From: Marinomonas spartinae
GTDB lineage: Bacteria > Pseudomonadota > Gammaproteobacteria > Pseudomonadales > Marinomonadaceae
Direction of reading: 5' to 3'
DNA length: 64,000 bases
Assembly: GCF_016461715.1 (NCBI RefSeq)
Contig: NZ_JAEMUI010000009.1
Coordinates: 96,928-160,927, forward strand
This document shows positions 37,812 through 48,100 of the stretch, piece after piece. Within the stretch, counting starts at the first letter, position 1. Each line of letters starts with the position of its first letter. The translations under genes and the position numbers were made by a program. The notes below the pieces were generated by a model. It did not search any database. It was not told where the DNA came from and saw only the letters and a list, made by a program, of their open reading frames with translations.

Positions 37812-39224
37812 CTAAGAAGAAGGTATCCGTTCATTCCTTACTTTGGGCAAAGTCACAACAAAGGCTAAAAAGTCATTTTTTGATGTGATCTCTATATGCC
37901 CTTGGTGTAAATACACAATGCGTTGAACAATGGCCATACCGAGCCCAACACCATTCACTTTGTTTTTAGTTTGACTTCCACGAAAAAACCGTTCGAAGAC
38001 CCGATTAATCTCTTCTTGAGACATCCCAAGCCCATTATCAGTCACCGCGATACGAATCTTGTCATTCTCTTCCCTAATGTCGACACAAATACTGGAACCT
38101 TCCCCCGAGTAACGGATGGCATTATCAATTAGATTACGAAACAAACACCCAAGAAAAATTTCATTTCCTTGAATTTCCAAGGTTTGTCCTTCGGTTTCAA
38201 GCGTAATTTTTTGACTCTGTTTGAGCGCTAGTGGTACCAATTCGGCAATCACCTCCTGTAAAAGTGAAGTGAGGTCAACAGCATGACTAAAATCTATCAG
38301 CAAACCATTATCCACTTTAGCAAGTGTCAACAGCTGCTCTATGGTCCTTTCAGAACGCTTAATACTTCGTTTAATCTGCTCTAAATGATAGGCTCTTTGT
38401 TCTAGGTCGGTAGTCTGCAAGGCATTTTCAGCATTAAGCATTATCACTGCCAACGGCGTACGTAGTTCATGAGCCGAATCTTGATTAAAGCGTTTTTCTC
38501 TTTTCCATGCGGCATCTACCTCATGAAACAAAAAGTTTAAGCGTTCGATAAAACTATAGAGTTCCGTCGGCACGTTTTTCGTATTAAGGGGTGTCAGGTT
38601 AGTAATTGACTTTCTGGAAACTTCCTTTTCTAGCCGATTAATCGGAGCAAACAGACGATTTGTCAATAAAACCAGCAACAAACACAAAAAGGGGGTAGTG
38701 ATAACAAGGGGAGCAATCGCAGGAATAACGATTTTTTCTTCTACTTCGGCACGCAAATGCATGTCTTCTCCAAACCAAAGCCACATAGGGAGCCCAGTTT
38801 GTGGATCCGTCAGTCTCATTGTTACTCCTCGCCAGATTCCCTTATGCCTTGGGTCTTTTATATTATCGAACCCTAGATGGCGCATTTGGATCAGATCTTC
38901 TGGAGGGGCGTTTTTGGACCTTGCTAATACTTTGCCATTAGAATCCAGCAAAAGATATGAATAACTTTGTGAAGTGGATTCATTTTTCATGGTATCACCA
39001 ACCACTTTTTCAGCATCAAAATCACACCCTTTTTTTGCTGAGGAATTGGTTAGCAAAAGCAGCGTGAGAAGCTTTTCATTAATCTCCTGAAAGTGATCAT
39101 CATTGACTTCCAAGATGGCTTGACGTGTACCAACATAAACCCAAATAGCTGAGACGGTAATCACCGCTAAGCAAAGAAGTACACTGGTAAAAACAAGGCG
39201 ACGCTTAACGGAGTGTAACTTCAT
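37812..39224 (-). CDS. Sensor histidine kinase, QseC/PmrB-like
   Basis: The product (470 aa from ATG 39224; a GTG at 39251 would add 9 residues) has a first membrane span LVFTSVLLCLAVITVSAIW, a periplasmic sensor region of about 130 residues, a second span IAPLVITTPFLCLLLVLL, then HAMP-like, H-box SAHELRTPLAVI (phospho-His about 252), N-box RNLIDNAIRYS, G-boxes DNGLGMS and GVGLGMAIVQR. It overlaps the response regulator gene by 20 nt. The layout is that of QseC/PmrB kinases. The signal is unknown. It lies next to the biosynthetic cluster and could control it. Confidence 0.93.
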   Translation of the reverse strand: MKLHSVKRRLVFTSVLLCLAVITVSAIWVYVGTRQAILEVNDDHFQEINEKLLTLLLLTNSSAKKGCDFDAEKVVGDTMKNESTSQSYSYLLLDSNGKVLARSKNAPPEDLIQMRHLGFDNIKDPRHKGIWRGVTMRLTDPQTGLPMWLWFGEDMHLRAEVEEKIVIPAIAPLVITTPFLCLLLVLLTNRLFAPINRLEKEVSRKSITNLTPLNTKNVPTELYSFIERLNFLFHEVDAAWKREKRFNQDSAHELRTPLAVIMLNAENALQTTDLEQRAYHLEQIKRSIKRSERTIEQLLTLAKVDNGLLIDFSHAVDLTSLLQEVIAELVPLALKQSQKITLETEGQTLEIQGNEIFLGCLFRNLIDNAIRYSGEGSSICVDIREENDKIRIAVTDNGLGMSQEEINRVFERFFRGSQTKNKVNGVGLGMAIVQRIVYLHQGHIEITSKNDFLAFVVTLPKVRNERIPSS

Positions 39225-39882
39225 GCTCTTGTTGGATGATATATCCAACACCTCTTATATTTTTAATCGAACCTTTAGGCATTTTCTTTCTGAGGTTATG
39301 AATATGAACCTCTATCGAATTCAGACCCGCACTTTCATCCCAACCATGCATATTTTGCAAAATTTGCGTTTTACTAAATACACGGCCGGCATTAGTTATC
39401 AAATATAAGAGTATCTTGAACTCATTGGGGGTTAAGTTAATTTGTTCATCAGCCACCATGACTTTATGAGAGGATAGCGATACAGCAATATCACCGACAA
39501 CAATGGTATCATCCGCAACACCAGCTGAGCGCCTAATGATCGCATGAATTCTTGCTAATAACTCTTCAACCTGAAAAGGCTTAGTCAAGTAATCATCTGC
39601 TCCATGATTAAGAGCATAAACTCGATCATTCAACTCATCTCTAGCACTTAGTATAAGAACTGGAGTTTTGTTTGCTTTACTCCTGAGCTCTTTTAAAACA
39701 GTGAGGCCGTTAATACCAGGTAAAGAAATATCTAAAATGACAAGCAAAAAACATTCTGTTTGTAATGCGTGTAAGGCACTTTCCCCATCCTTAACCCAGT
39801 CAGCAGCATACTGACTCTTGTTTAATGAGTCAGTAATGGCTTTTCCTAGCATAATGTCATCTTCGACTAATAATATACGCAT
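39205..39882 (-). CDS. OmpR-family response regulator, QseB/PmrA-like
   Basis: From ATG 39882 the product is 225 aa; AAGGA lies 8 nt upstream, and an upstream ATG at 39891 has no room for a Shine-Dalgarno. The receiver has LVEDD, phospho-acceptor Asp51 (VILDISLPG), LSARDELNDR and LTKPF with the conserved Lys. The winged-helix domain ends with NSIEVHIHNLRKKM and IRGVGYIIQ, matching the QseB/PmrA subfamily. Such regulators bind paired CTTAA-type half-sites. Sites of that type occur upstream of the NRPS operon (60029-60063), and a less regular TTTAAA/ATTAAA pair sits just upstream of this gene. Confidence 0.94.
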   Translation of the reverse strand: MRILLVEDDIMLGKAITDSLNKSQYAADWVKDGESALHALQTECFLLVILDISLPGINGLTVLKELRSKANKTPVLILSARDELNDRVYALNHGADDYLTKPFQVEELLARIHAIIRRSAGVADDTIVVGDIAVSLSSHKVMVADEQINLTPNEFKILLYLITNAGRVFSKTQILQNMHGWDESAGLNSIEVHIHNLRKKMPKGSIKNIRGVGYIIQQEHEVTLR

Positions 39883-39979
39883 AGCTATCATCCTTGTATC
39901 ATCTATAACATCGCAGCAGTATAAAATCTGTAGAAATAGCTTTTAATCGATTTTAAATCCTTATAAAACCCCCATCCTT

Positions 39980-40753
39980 TTAAGTGTCAACCTTGTCGAA
40001 TATAAGTGTCATAATCATCTCTCCCTGAATGGAAAACTGACAATTTAGTATTTTTTTGATTCCTGACTTTTCAATTAAAAAAGGCGATAAAGCAAAGTAT
40101 AATATTTGCCTCTCTCGATCAATTTTTACTAAGTTGGCCTCCTCAAAACCAAAGTATTCACCAACAAGAGGGTACAAAGCTTTGAAAATACTCTCTTTAG
40201 CTGAAAAAATAAGAGTCAAATCAACCTCGTTACTAAACCCAATATTCTTCATATACATTATTTCATCGGAAGTAACAATAGAGTTTTCAATTTCCTGACA
40301 TGTCTCAAGGGTTAATATTTTTTCAACATCAATTCCCAGATAATAATTAGCAGAAGGTAAGTGTGCCATAACACAAGCAGCTATATTTTGACTGTGCGTA
40401 ATCGAACCAAGCACGCCATTTGGCCAAACAGGGCGACGGTCAGGACCTATTATTACCTCAACGTCTTTTAAATCGTCGCTCCCTTCTTTTAGTAGCATTT
40501 GTTTAGCGAGATAACGACCTGCTAAAAATTCTGCACGGCGTGACACCACTACCCTTTCTAACGATAGAGGAAAACGAATCCCTAATTCAAAAAAGAGAGA
40601 GTCACAATATAACGAAGGGTTAAACTGACAAGAAGAAAGACATATAGGTCCTAAATCAAAATATTGCTCCTTGCAAATAAACTCATCACCACAAATATCT
40701 GGCCAATCAGAGCAGATCGGCATAAGACAATTTTCAGGTAATCTAAAATCCAC
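39980..40753 (-). CDS. EntD-type 4'-phosphopantetheinyl transferase
   Basis: The 257-aa product uses a GTG start with AAGGA 8 nt upstream. The phosphopantetheinyl transferase motifs are in order: GPDRRPVWP, SITHS (118-121), GIDVE (140-144, Mg-binding Asp142 and Glu144) and FSAKESIFKALYP (183-195, Glu187). It is the EntD/Sfp-like class that activates carrier domains in siderophore and NRPS/PKS pathways. It lies 3 bp after the adaptor gene at the 3' end of the biosynthetic operon, so it very likely primes the five carrier-protein sites of this cluster. Confidence 0.94.
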   Translation of the reverse strand: MDFRLPENCLMPICSDWPDICGDEFICKEQYFDLGPICLSSCQFNPSLYCDSLFFELGIRFPLSLERVVVSRRAEFLAGRYLAKQMLLKEGSDDLKDVEVIIGPDRRPVWPNGVLGSITHSQNIAACVMAHLPSANYYLGIDVEKILTLETCQEIENSIVTSDEIMYMKNIGFSNEVDLTLIFSAKESIFKALYPLVGEYFGFEEANLVKIDRERQILYFALSPFLIEKSGIKKILNCQFSIQGEMIMTLIFDKVDT

Positions 40754-40756
40754 AGG

Positions 40757-41761
40757 CTAATTCCTTGTATCAACTGTAACAACCGCAGATAGTCCGCTAT
40801 CTAAATGAACAGGCTTATCGAAAACAATTCTAATAGGAACACGCTGCACCACTTTAGTAAAGTTGCCTGTGGCATTATCAGCAGGTAACAGTGCAAAAGT
40901 CGATGCGGTTGCAGGAGCAATACTCTCTACTCTCGCCTTAAAAATTTTACCTGGATAAGCATCAATCGATACGTCAACCGCCTGACCTTTATGCATCCTC
41001 GCTTTTTGGGTTTCTTTAAAGTTGGCGTTCACCCAAGGGGTTTCATCTGAGACAAGGCTCACAACAGATTGCCCAGGTTGCGTCATCATCCCCACCTGAA
41101 GGTTGCTATTACTCACAGTACCGTCAATAGGGGCAATAATACGAGTATAACCAAGTGATAAGATAGCCTGAGATAAATTGGCCTTAGCTTGTTTCACCAT
41201 GGCTTTTGCTTGGTCAATTTTACTTTGCAAAACCTTTAGATTATCCTCCTGCGTTTTTAAACTCGCTATGGCTTGCCAATAATCCGCTTGATCAATATGA
41301 AACTCGGAAGCACTTTGATCAATGTCCTTCTTAGAGACAAAGTTTTGCTTTTCCAACGACTGTAAACGCTTATACTGCTCAAGGGAATTACTGTACTTGG
41401 CCTTCATAGAATCCACTTTACTCTGGTACTCACGAATCACACTTTTTTGCATCTGATAAGACGCTTTCGCATTAGATAATTGAGCGATACTCTGATCCAA
41501 AGCCGCCTCAGCAAGCTTTTTTTTAATAACAAACTCACGATCATCTAATAGCGCTAATAAATCCCCTTTTTTAACTTTCTGATTATTAATGAAATTAACT
41601 TTAATAACTTGAGCATTAATGTGCGAGCTCACATTGGTAATATCAGCTCTGACATAAGCATTATCTGTAGATTGAAAATAGCGGGCATAATAATACCAGT
41701 AGGCACCTCCCGCCATGGCCATCAAGGCAATAGGAATGACAATTTTAGCTATTTTTTTCAC
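40757..41761 (-). CDS. EmrA/HlyD-type membrane fusion protein of the product exporter
   Basis: The 334-aa product has one N-terminal membrane helix (IAKIVIPIALMAMAGGAYW), the EmrA signature STDNAYVRADITNVSSHI, and a biotinyl-lipoyl hinge (VKKGDLLALLDD). A long alpha-hairpin follows (about 85-195). The tail has GYTRIIAPIDGTVSN and VGMMTQPGQSVVSLV. It bridges the inner-membrane EmrB-type transporter to an outer-membrane channel encoded elsewhere. It lies between the oxidoreductase and phosphopantetheinyl transferase genes. Confidence 0.93.
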   Translation of the reverse strand: MKKIAKIVIPIALMAMAGGAYWYYYARYFQSTDNAYVRADITNVSSHINAQVIKVNFINNQKVKKGDLLALLDDREFVIKKKLAEAALDQSIAQLSNAKASYQMQKSVIREYQSKVDSMKAKYSNSLEQYKRLQSLEKQNFVSKKDIDQSASEFHIDQADYWQAIASLKTQEDNLKVLQSKIDQAKAMVKQAKANLSQAILSLGYTRIIAPIDGTVSNSNLQVGMMTQPGQSVVSLVSDETPWVNANFKETQKARMHKGQAVDVSIDAYPGKIFKARVESIAPATASTFALLPADNATGNFTKVVQRVPIRIVFDKPVHLDSGLSAVVTVDTRN

Positions 41762-41794
41762 AATAACGCCAACTCATTTTAAAGTTAAATCATA

Positions 41795-42814
41795 TTAAAC
41801 ATGTACTAATGCTTTACCCAAATGCTTACCTTGTAACATATTAATAAATGCAGTTGGCGCATTTTCTATGCCTTCAGTAATGGTTTCTCGAAATTGAATC
41901 TTCCCTTTTTCTACGGCATCAACTAACCACAAAACCGCTTCGGGAGACTCATTCATCCATTCAGTAACAAGGAAAAAACGGTTTTCTGGAGATGACGGTA
42001 GTGATGAAAAAAAACGAGATAATGTCGCACTGTCGACATCTTTATCTTTGTCATATAAAGAAGCGCTTCCGCAAATAGGTACTCTAGAACCTTCATTGAG
42101 ATAACGAGCAACAATAGACGACACTCGTCCCCCTACATTTTCAAAATAAATATCGACACCGTCTGGGCAGAACATCTCAATCGATTCTGCTAAATTATCT
42201 TCCTTATAATTAATGCAAGCATCGAATCCCAAGACATCAACAACATAACGGCATTTTTCTTGGGTTCCTGCAATGCCAACAACACGGCATCCCGCCATTT
42301 TTCCTAATTGGCCAGCGACGGCCCCTACCGCTCCGGATGCGGCTGATACCACAAGTGTTTCGCCTCTTTTGGGCTTACCAATCTTGCGTAACCCAAAGTA
42401 AGCCGCCAAACCTGGTGTACCGGCTACCGTTAAAAACAAACTGATAGATAAGCGTGTTTCGGGTAAATGTTTTGTTAGAAAGTCTGCATCACTGGATATA
42501 TAGTACTTCTGCCACCCTGAGAAAGTCGCAACATAATCACCCACTTTATAATTCGGATTTCGTGAATCTATGACTGTCCCTACCGTTTCCCCTTGGATAG
42601 CTTCGCCAAGCTTAATAGGGTCTACATACGCGGTGTACTCATTCAAACGTGGCCGTGTATAAGGATCCATTGAGAGAAAATTGTTCTCCACCAGAAACTC
42701 GCCTTCTTTCAACTCACCAACAGGACGATCTTCTAACCGAAAGTTATCAATGGACGCTTTACCAGTAGGGTGACTATGCAAGACAATAGTCGGATTTTGA
42801 AATTCATTCATCAA
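41795..42814 (-). CDS. Zinc-independent NADP(H)-dependent oxidoreductase, MDR family (enone reductase-like)
   Basis: The 339-aa product belongs to the leukotriene B4 dehydrogenase/CurA-like branch of medium-chain reductases. Landmarks are NNFLSMDPYTRPRLNE near residue 45, FSGWQKYYI, GTPGLAAYFGLRKIG, the nucleotide-binding VSAASGAVGAVAGQLGK and FENVGG. It has no structural zinc cysteines. Such enzymes reduce alpha,beta-unsaturated carbonyls. If the PKS unit is dehydrated, this could reduce the enone in trans, but it may also be a general detoxification enzyme. It sits inside the export and tailoring part of the operon. Confidence 0.88.
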   Translation of the reverse strand: MMNEFQNPTIVLHSHPTGKASIDNFRLEDRPVGELKEGEFLVENNFLSMDPYTRPRLNEYTAYVDPIKLGEAIQGETVGTVIDSRNPNYKVGDYVATFSGWQKYYISSDADFLTKHLPETRLSISLFLTVAGTPGLAAYFGLRKIGKPKRGETLVVSAASGAVGAVAGQLGKMAGCRVVGIAGTQEKCRYVVDVLGFDACINYKEDNLAESIEMFCPDGVDIYFENVGGRVSSIVARYLNEGSRVPICGSASLYDKDKDVDSATLSRFFSSLPSSPENRFFLVTEWMNESPEAVLWLVDAVEKGKIQFRETITEGIENAPTAFINMLQGKHLGKALVHV

Positions 42815-42863
42815 GAAACTCCCTTTAAAAATTTATTAAAAACGTAAAAGTCATATTTCACAT

Positions 42864-43481
42864 TTAAGCTATTTTCGTTGTAGACCAACGTAATCTAGGC
42901 CAATAAACACTAAACGCAATCATAATCAATGTTAATGGCCATGAAAAAAGAAAAACAAAATCATTTGATAAATTTGGTTGAGTTTTATAAATAAAAATAA
43001 CCATAACCGCTTTAACAATATAAATAAGCATCCATACCAAAGAAATTTCTTGCCACACTCGGCAATATTTTGGTGTTCCATAGGAAGGCAATTGACTTAG
43101 CCTTGGCATGGCATTTTCTGCTTGAGTTCGAATAACAGGACGCCCAATCAAAGAATAAAACCCAAACACTAATACAACAGAAAAAGCTCCTCCGACTGAT
43201 AAAAAAACGCCTTCTTCATTAATTCCAAAAAAACTATAACCATTAAGATAAAGATAATGAATCACACCGGAGAAAATAATAATTGAAATAATGGAGAATG
43301 AGCCAGGACGTTTACTAAAGACTTCTAATAATCCTGAATAACAGGCTGTCAAAATAACCGCCATGCCTGCACCAAATCTCCAAAATACAATATTATAAAT
43401 AAGAATCGGAATAATAATAGTCAGTCTTGCTTCCGATGACATCAGATAAGCCATGATGCTAGATTGTTTTTTACCAGTCAT
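42864..43481 (-). CDS. Small polytopic membrane protein
   Basis: This 205-aa protein has about six hydrophobic helices (for example LTIIIPILIYNIVFW, VFLSVGGAFSVVLVFGFYSL, VWMLIYIVKAVMVIFIY) and no catalytic signature. It resembles the VC0807-like family of small membrane proteins of unknown function. The ATG overlaps the stop of the EmrB-type gene as TAATG, so the two are translationally coupled and it may help export or protect against the product. Confidence 0.75.
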   Translation of the reverse strand: MTGKKQSSIMAYLMSSEARLTIIIPILIYNIVFWRFGAGMAVILTACYSGLLEVFSKRPGSFSIISIIIFSGVIHYLYLNGYSFFGINEEGVFLSVGGAFSVVLVFGFYSLIGRPVIRTQAENAMPRLSQLPSYGTPKYCRVWQEISLVWMLIYIVKAVMVIFIYKTQPNLSNDFVFLFSWPLTLIMIAFSVYWPRLRWSTTKIA

Positions 43482-45067
43482 TATTCATCTCCCTTTTTCA
43501 AATAGAGTTGAAACTCTCGATTTGAAAACAATACCATCATAGCGGTTCCAAACATCATAACCCCCATAATAAAAAAGAGATTATTGAATGCCATTATTTC
43601 TGCTTGTTTAATCATTCTATTTCCCATTAAACCTATTGCTACCTTTTGTACATCCACCTGATTACTCGCAACACCTTGCGTTATTAAAAGGTGTTTAACA
43701 TCAGAAAAATAATGATAAAGCACCTGACTCCCCTTCAATATAACTGATTTTACCCCATCAAAATGAACGTAAACCTGTGCTGAAAAATACGTCGTTAATA
43801 TTGCTGTTCCCATCGAGCCACCTATACTACGAAAAACATTAATCAGCACAGCGGAAGACATAGCATCCTCTGCTTTAATATTTTGTGTGGCTAGCATGGA
43901 TAGAGGAACCATAATAAACGGCTGCCCAACAGCACGAATCATCATAGACAAAACCATTTGAGGACCAGAAAAATTCAAATCCATATGGCAATTCATAAAG
44001 GCACTGATAGAAAGCCCTATAAAACCAATGCATATCAAATATTTAGGGTTGTAAATTCGCACTAAAAAGGGAATTAAAGGCAATACAATCAATTGAGGTA
44101 GCCCCATCCAAATAACCACATGCCCTATTTCCGTCGCGTTATAATCATGAACCATTGTCAAATAGTAAGGAACTAAAAACAATGTCCCGTATATGGCGAC
44201 ACCCAGCATAGAAAAAACAATCAAAGCATAAGAATACTGAAAATCTTTAAATAACCTTATATTAACAAGAGGGTTTGTACTGACTACTTGATCATAAATA
44301 AAAACAATAAAGCTAATAAAAGAAATGATCGACAATATACAAATCATATTGGAGTCAAACCAGCTCTCCTCTCTTCCTTTTTCTAAAATAACCTCTAGTG
44401 CACCTAAAAAAAGCATCACCGAAATCACTCCAACAAAATCTCCCTGCCGGATGATTTTCCAATTAACCTTAGGATGTTGAATTGACTGATATATCAATGT
44501 AAAAGCCAGTACAGATGGAATCGCATTTACATAAAAAATCGCCTGCCACGAAAAATGATTGGTTAACCAGCCCCCCAAAGCAGGACCGATTGCCGGTGCA
44601 AAAGTGGCAATTACGCTAAACATTGACATGCCAATAGCACGCTTCTCTCGTGGTAAAATCTCAATGATCAATCGAAACGACAAAGGAATCAGTGCGCCCC
44701 CTGCAAGCCCTTGAATGGCCCGAAAAACAATCATCGAATCCAAATTCCATGACCAGGAACACAAGGTAGATGAGACAAGAAAGCCAGTGATACAGCATAA
44801 TGCATAACGCCCCGTCCCTAATGCTTTTGCCAACCATCCACATAAAGGAATCGCCACAATCTCTGCGGTAAAATATGACGTCATCAGCCATGAACTTTCA
44901 TCCAAAGACGCCGACAAAGCGCCTTGAATGACCTTCATAGAAGAATTGGTTATCTGAATATCCAGTATAGCCATGAAGCCGCCAATCAGACCGCCAATGA
45001 TAGCTAACCACTCTTTTTGAGTGACAGTGACATCCACCTTCGCTTGCTCAGCTGTCATTGTGCTCAA
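43481..45067 (-). CDS. EmrB/QacA-type MFS exporter (DHA2, 14 TM)
   Basis: The 528-aa product is a DHA2-family proton-coupled drug exporter. After a cytosolic N-terminus, motif region GGFMAILDIQITNSSMKVI defines TM1. Other family segments are SSWLMTSYFTAEIVAIPLCGWLA, the ALGTGRY loop (motif A variant), and GLAGGALIPLSFRLI then FAPAIGPALGGWLT (motif C). It starts with TTG at 45067, GGGAG 7 nt upstream; ATG 45058 is possible but poorly spaced. It lies 89 bp after the terminal NRPS. With the EmrA-type adaptor it should export the product and confer self-resistance. Confidence 0.94.
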   Translation of the reverse strand: MSTMTAEQAKVDVTVTQKEWLAIIGGLIGGFMAILDIQITNSSMKVIQGALSASLDESSWLMTSYFTAEIVAIPLCGWLAKALGTGRYALCCITGFLVSSTLCSWSWNLDSMIVFRAIQGLAGGALIPLSFRLIIEILPREKRAIGMSMFSVIATFAPAIGPALGGWLTNHFSWQAIFYVNAIPSVLAFTLIYQSIQHPKVNWKIIRQGDFVGVISVMLFLGALEVILEKGREESWFDSNMICILSIISFISFIVFIYDQVVSTNPLVNIRLFKDFQYSYALIVFSMLGVAIYGTLFLVPYYLTMVHDYNATEIGHVVIWMGLPQLIVLPLIPFLVRIYNPKYLICIGFIGLSISAFMNCHMDLNFSGPQMVLSMMIRAVGQPFIMVPLSMLATQNIKAEDAMSSAVLINVFRSIGGSMGTAILTTYFSAQVYVHFDGVKSVILKGSQVLYHYFSDVKHLLITQGVASNQVDVQKVAIGLMGNRMIKQAEIMAFNNLFFIMGVMMFGTAMMVLFSNREFQLYLKKGDE

Positions 45068-45146
45068 AGCACTTCTCCCTTGCCTATCACGCTAATGACA
45101 ATGTTACCCATCTATCTACTAAATACCTGACCAAAGTTGCTCAGTC

Positions 45147-45171
45147 TCGGTTCTGCTTAAAGCAGAACCGA
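45147..45171. repeat. 10-bp perfect inverted repeat at the NRPS stop codon
   Basis: TCGGTTCTGC and GCAGAACCGA flank a 5-nt loop, and the loop contains part of the NRPS TAA. It lacks a downstream T-run on the minus strand, so it is not a classic terminator. It may protect the 3' end of the message or reduce read-through into the exporter. Confidence 0.6.
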
Positions 45172-48100
45172 TTTAAGCTGCTCTGCTAATGAGCGTATAT
45201 TGGGTGGATTCATCATCGACAGATGATCGCCTTGCGCAGGAATAATAGTCACTTCTTGTTCACTATAGGCTTGCCATCCGAGACCAGGTTCATCAAGCTG
45301 CGTCCGCCCTTGCAAAATATCATTGGCTTCAGCAACAATGACGGAGCCTGAAAAACGTCTGCCCATGTAGCGATCAGTTGCGGTCATATGCGCCCATAGG
45401 ATCCCCAAGAAATATTTAAAGTCATCGACACTAATATTATCTGGGACAAGATCTGCTTGCCGGAATCCATCTAAAAACACTTCTGTACGTTGTTCATCTG
45501 GCAACGCGGCCAGTGCCGAACTTGAGGTGTTAAACGAAATACCAGTAAAGAGTTCAACCTTATGAGCAAAATAAGCCAGTCTTTCGTGCTCTGACATACT
45601 TGCACTATTATCCACATTGACTTGTGGTGCAGGCTGATCAAAAACCACAACCGATGGTTCAATGCCATAAGCCTGATTAATCTGATAAGCCATTTCAAAA
45701 GCAATCGTGCCCCCTAGAGACCAACCACCGACTACCAACCGAGAATTAGAAGAAATAATACTTTGAACCTCTTCTAAATAATGGGCAGCCAAAGCCGTAA
45801 TATCATGGTTGTATTCAGGATTATTTCTGAAGTCAGCAACTTGCACCCCATAGACGGGGTAATCGCCACCTAACTCTTGAACTAATTCGTGATAACAAAA
45901 AACATTACCGCCTGCAGGATGAACTAATAATAAAGTCGGCTTACTACCAACAAGACCCTCATTCAGCCTCACTAAAGACGAACCTAATTGATTCCCCGAC
46001 TCACTATCCGTCATCTGCTCAATCAATGCCGATAGCTCAACAATACTGCTATTTTCAAACATTTGACCTAAATTGAGAGCGGTATTGAATGCCTTATTCA
46101 CCTCAATGATTAATTTAATCGCACTAATAGAATTGCCACCAAGGTCTAAAAAGCCGTCGTGAATATCAATCTTGTCAATGTTTAGGGCATTCTGATAAAA
46201 GCCCAATAAGCGTGACTGTACATCCGTTTCAGGCTGGCTTACGGTACGCTGCTCGTCATGTCTTTTGTCTGTATTAGGCAGTGCGTGGTAGTTCACCTTT
46301 CCATTTGCCATCAATGGCATTGCATCCATCCAGATCCACGACTCTGGTAACATGTAATGTGGTAGTAGCTCTTTTAACGACTGCTTTAAAACATCTTGTT
46401 GTGCTAAGTTTTCAGCTGGGTTGTTGTCACACACCAGGTAAGCCATCAATGTGGAAGTACCATCACGGTATTCTTGATGCTTCACTGCTGCTTGGCGAAC
46501 ACCGGATAACGACATAAGAGCCTGTTCGACTTCTGCTAACTCAACACGGTATCCTCTAATTTTACATTGACGATCTAAACGCCCTAAATAGGCTAAGTTA
46601 CCATCCGCTAGAAATCGTCCTTTATCACCTGTCCGATAAAGACGCTCACCCGCAACAAAAGGGTGCTCAATAAAACGTAGCTTTGTTTGCTCTGGAAGCC
46701 CAACATAGCCATTCGATAATTGACTCCCACCAATACAAATCTCACCTGGAATCCCCACAGGCACAAGCGCTTCATTCTCATCCAGGATTAACACATGGCA
46801 GCCATCTAACGGTTTACCAATGGGTACGGACTCAATATCCGACACTAGATCATTAGGTAGTAAGAAAGTAGATACGCCCACCGTTGTTTCTGTTGGGCCA
46901 TAATGATTGATAATACGACAGGTCGGAGTCACGGTTTGGATGCGCTTTATCAGCGATACAGGTAAACGCTCACCACCAAGTACCAGCACGTCTCGAGGTA
47001 GAATCGCTCCGGCATCAGGCAAAGCCATTAAGGCGGACAAATGCGTGGGCGTAATCTTCATGCAGTCCAACGGATAAGACGATAGATACTCCACTAGGTA
47101 AGTAGGGTTTTCTAGCATATTTGCGGACATCACCACTAACTCTCCCATCTGAATCAGAGAGGGGAACAACATAGTATGAGCCAAATCCGTTGTGAAAGAA
47201 GAAAACATGCCATAACGCGCGCCCGAAGGCTGATTCAGCACTGGAATAATCGCATGGCAATATTGGCTGAGCTGGGCATGAGAGACACAAACACCCTTCG
47301 AAACACCTGTACTGCCAGAGGTGTAGATAATATAAGCGGGGGAATCAGGGGTTAGCGACGCGCTGTTAAACTCAACTAAGGAAGTCTCGCTGCCAGCCTT
47401 ATCATTATTCGCAACATCTAACCACTGTATTCCTTGTTTTGAACTCAACCCTGAAAGAGAATCTGGCAGCCCACCTGCAACCAAGGCAAAAGAGACAGAA
47501 GCATCATCTAAAATATACGCTACTTTCGACTCTGGTAATGCAATATCCACAGGGACGTAACAACCACCAGCTTTCATAACTGCTAACAAAGCCGCGACAG
47601 AATGCTCACTTTTATCCATCAATATAGCAACAGACTGCCCCGCTTTTAAACCTAGTGATATTAGCTCTGATGCCAAATGGTTAGCCGCTGCATTAAGCCC
47701 ACTATAAGTAAAAGAACGCTCTTCACAGCGTACAGCAACCTCTGTAGGGTTTGCTATGGCCTGCTCCTCAAAGAGTCGAAAAACTGGAGGGAATGTCTGA
47801 GCCTCGCTTGGTTGACATTTTTCGAGAAGATATTCTCTCTCCTCTGGGGTAACGAGAGATAATGACTTAACAGGTAATTGAGCGCGCTCAACAAACTCCA
47901 TCAACAAGCTTTTAAAGCTAGCGAGCATTTTTTCAATAGTGTGGCGCTCAAATAAGTCAGTGTTGTAATTCAATGTGAAAACGAGGCCATCACCATCTTC
48001 CTCTACCCATAAATTCAAATCCAACTTTGAAACGCCGTAATCGACTTTAATTGGACTAAATGTGAACAATTCATGAGTATTGCGTGAATGTGGGTAAACC

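Noticed and set aside
45147..45171. Hairpin at the terminal NRPS stop as an intrinsic terminator
   Set aside because: The stem is perfect but no T-run follows on the minus strand, and the exporter genes downstream probably share the transcript. It is listed as a repeat only.
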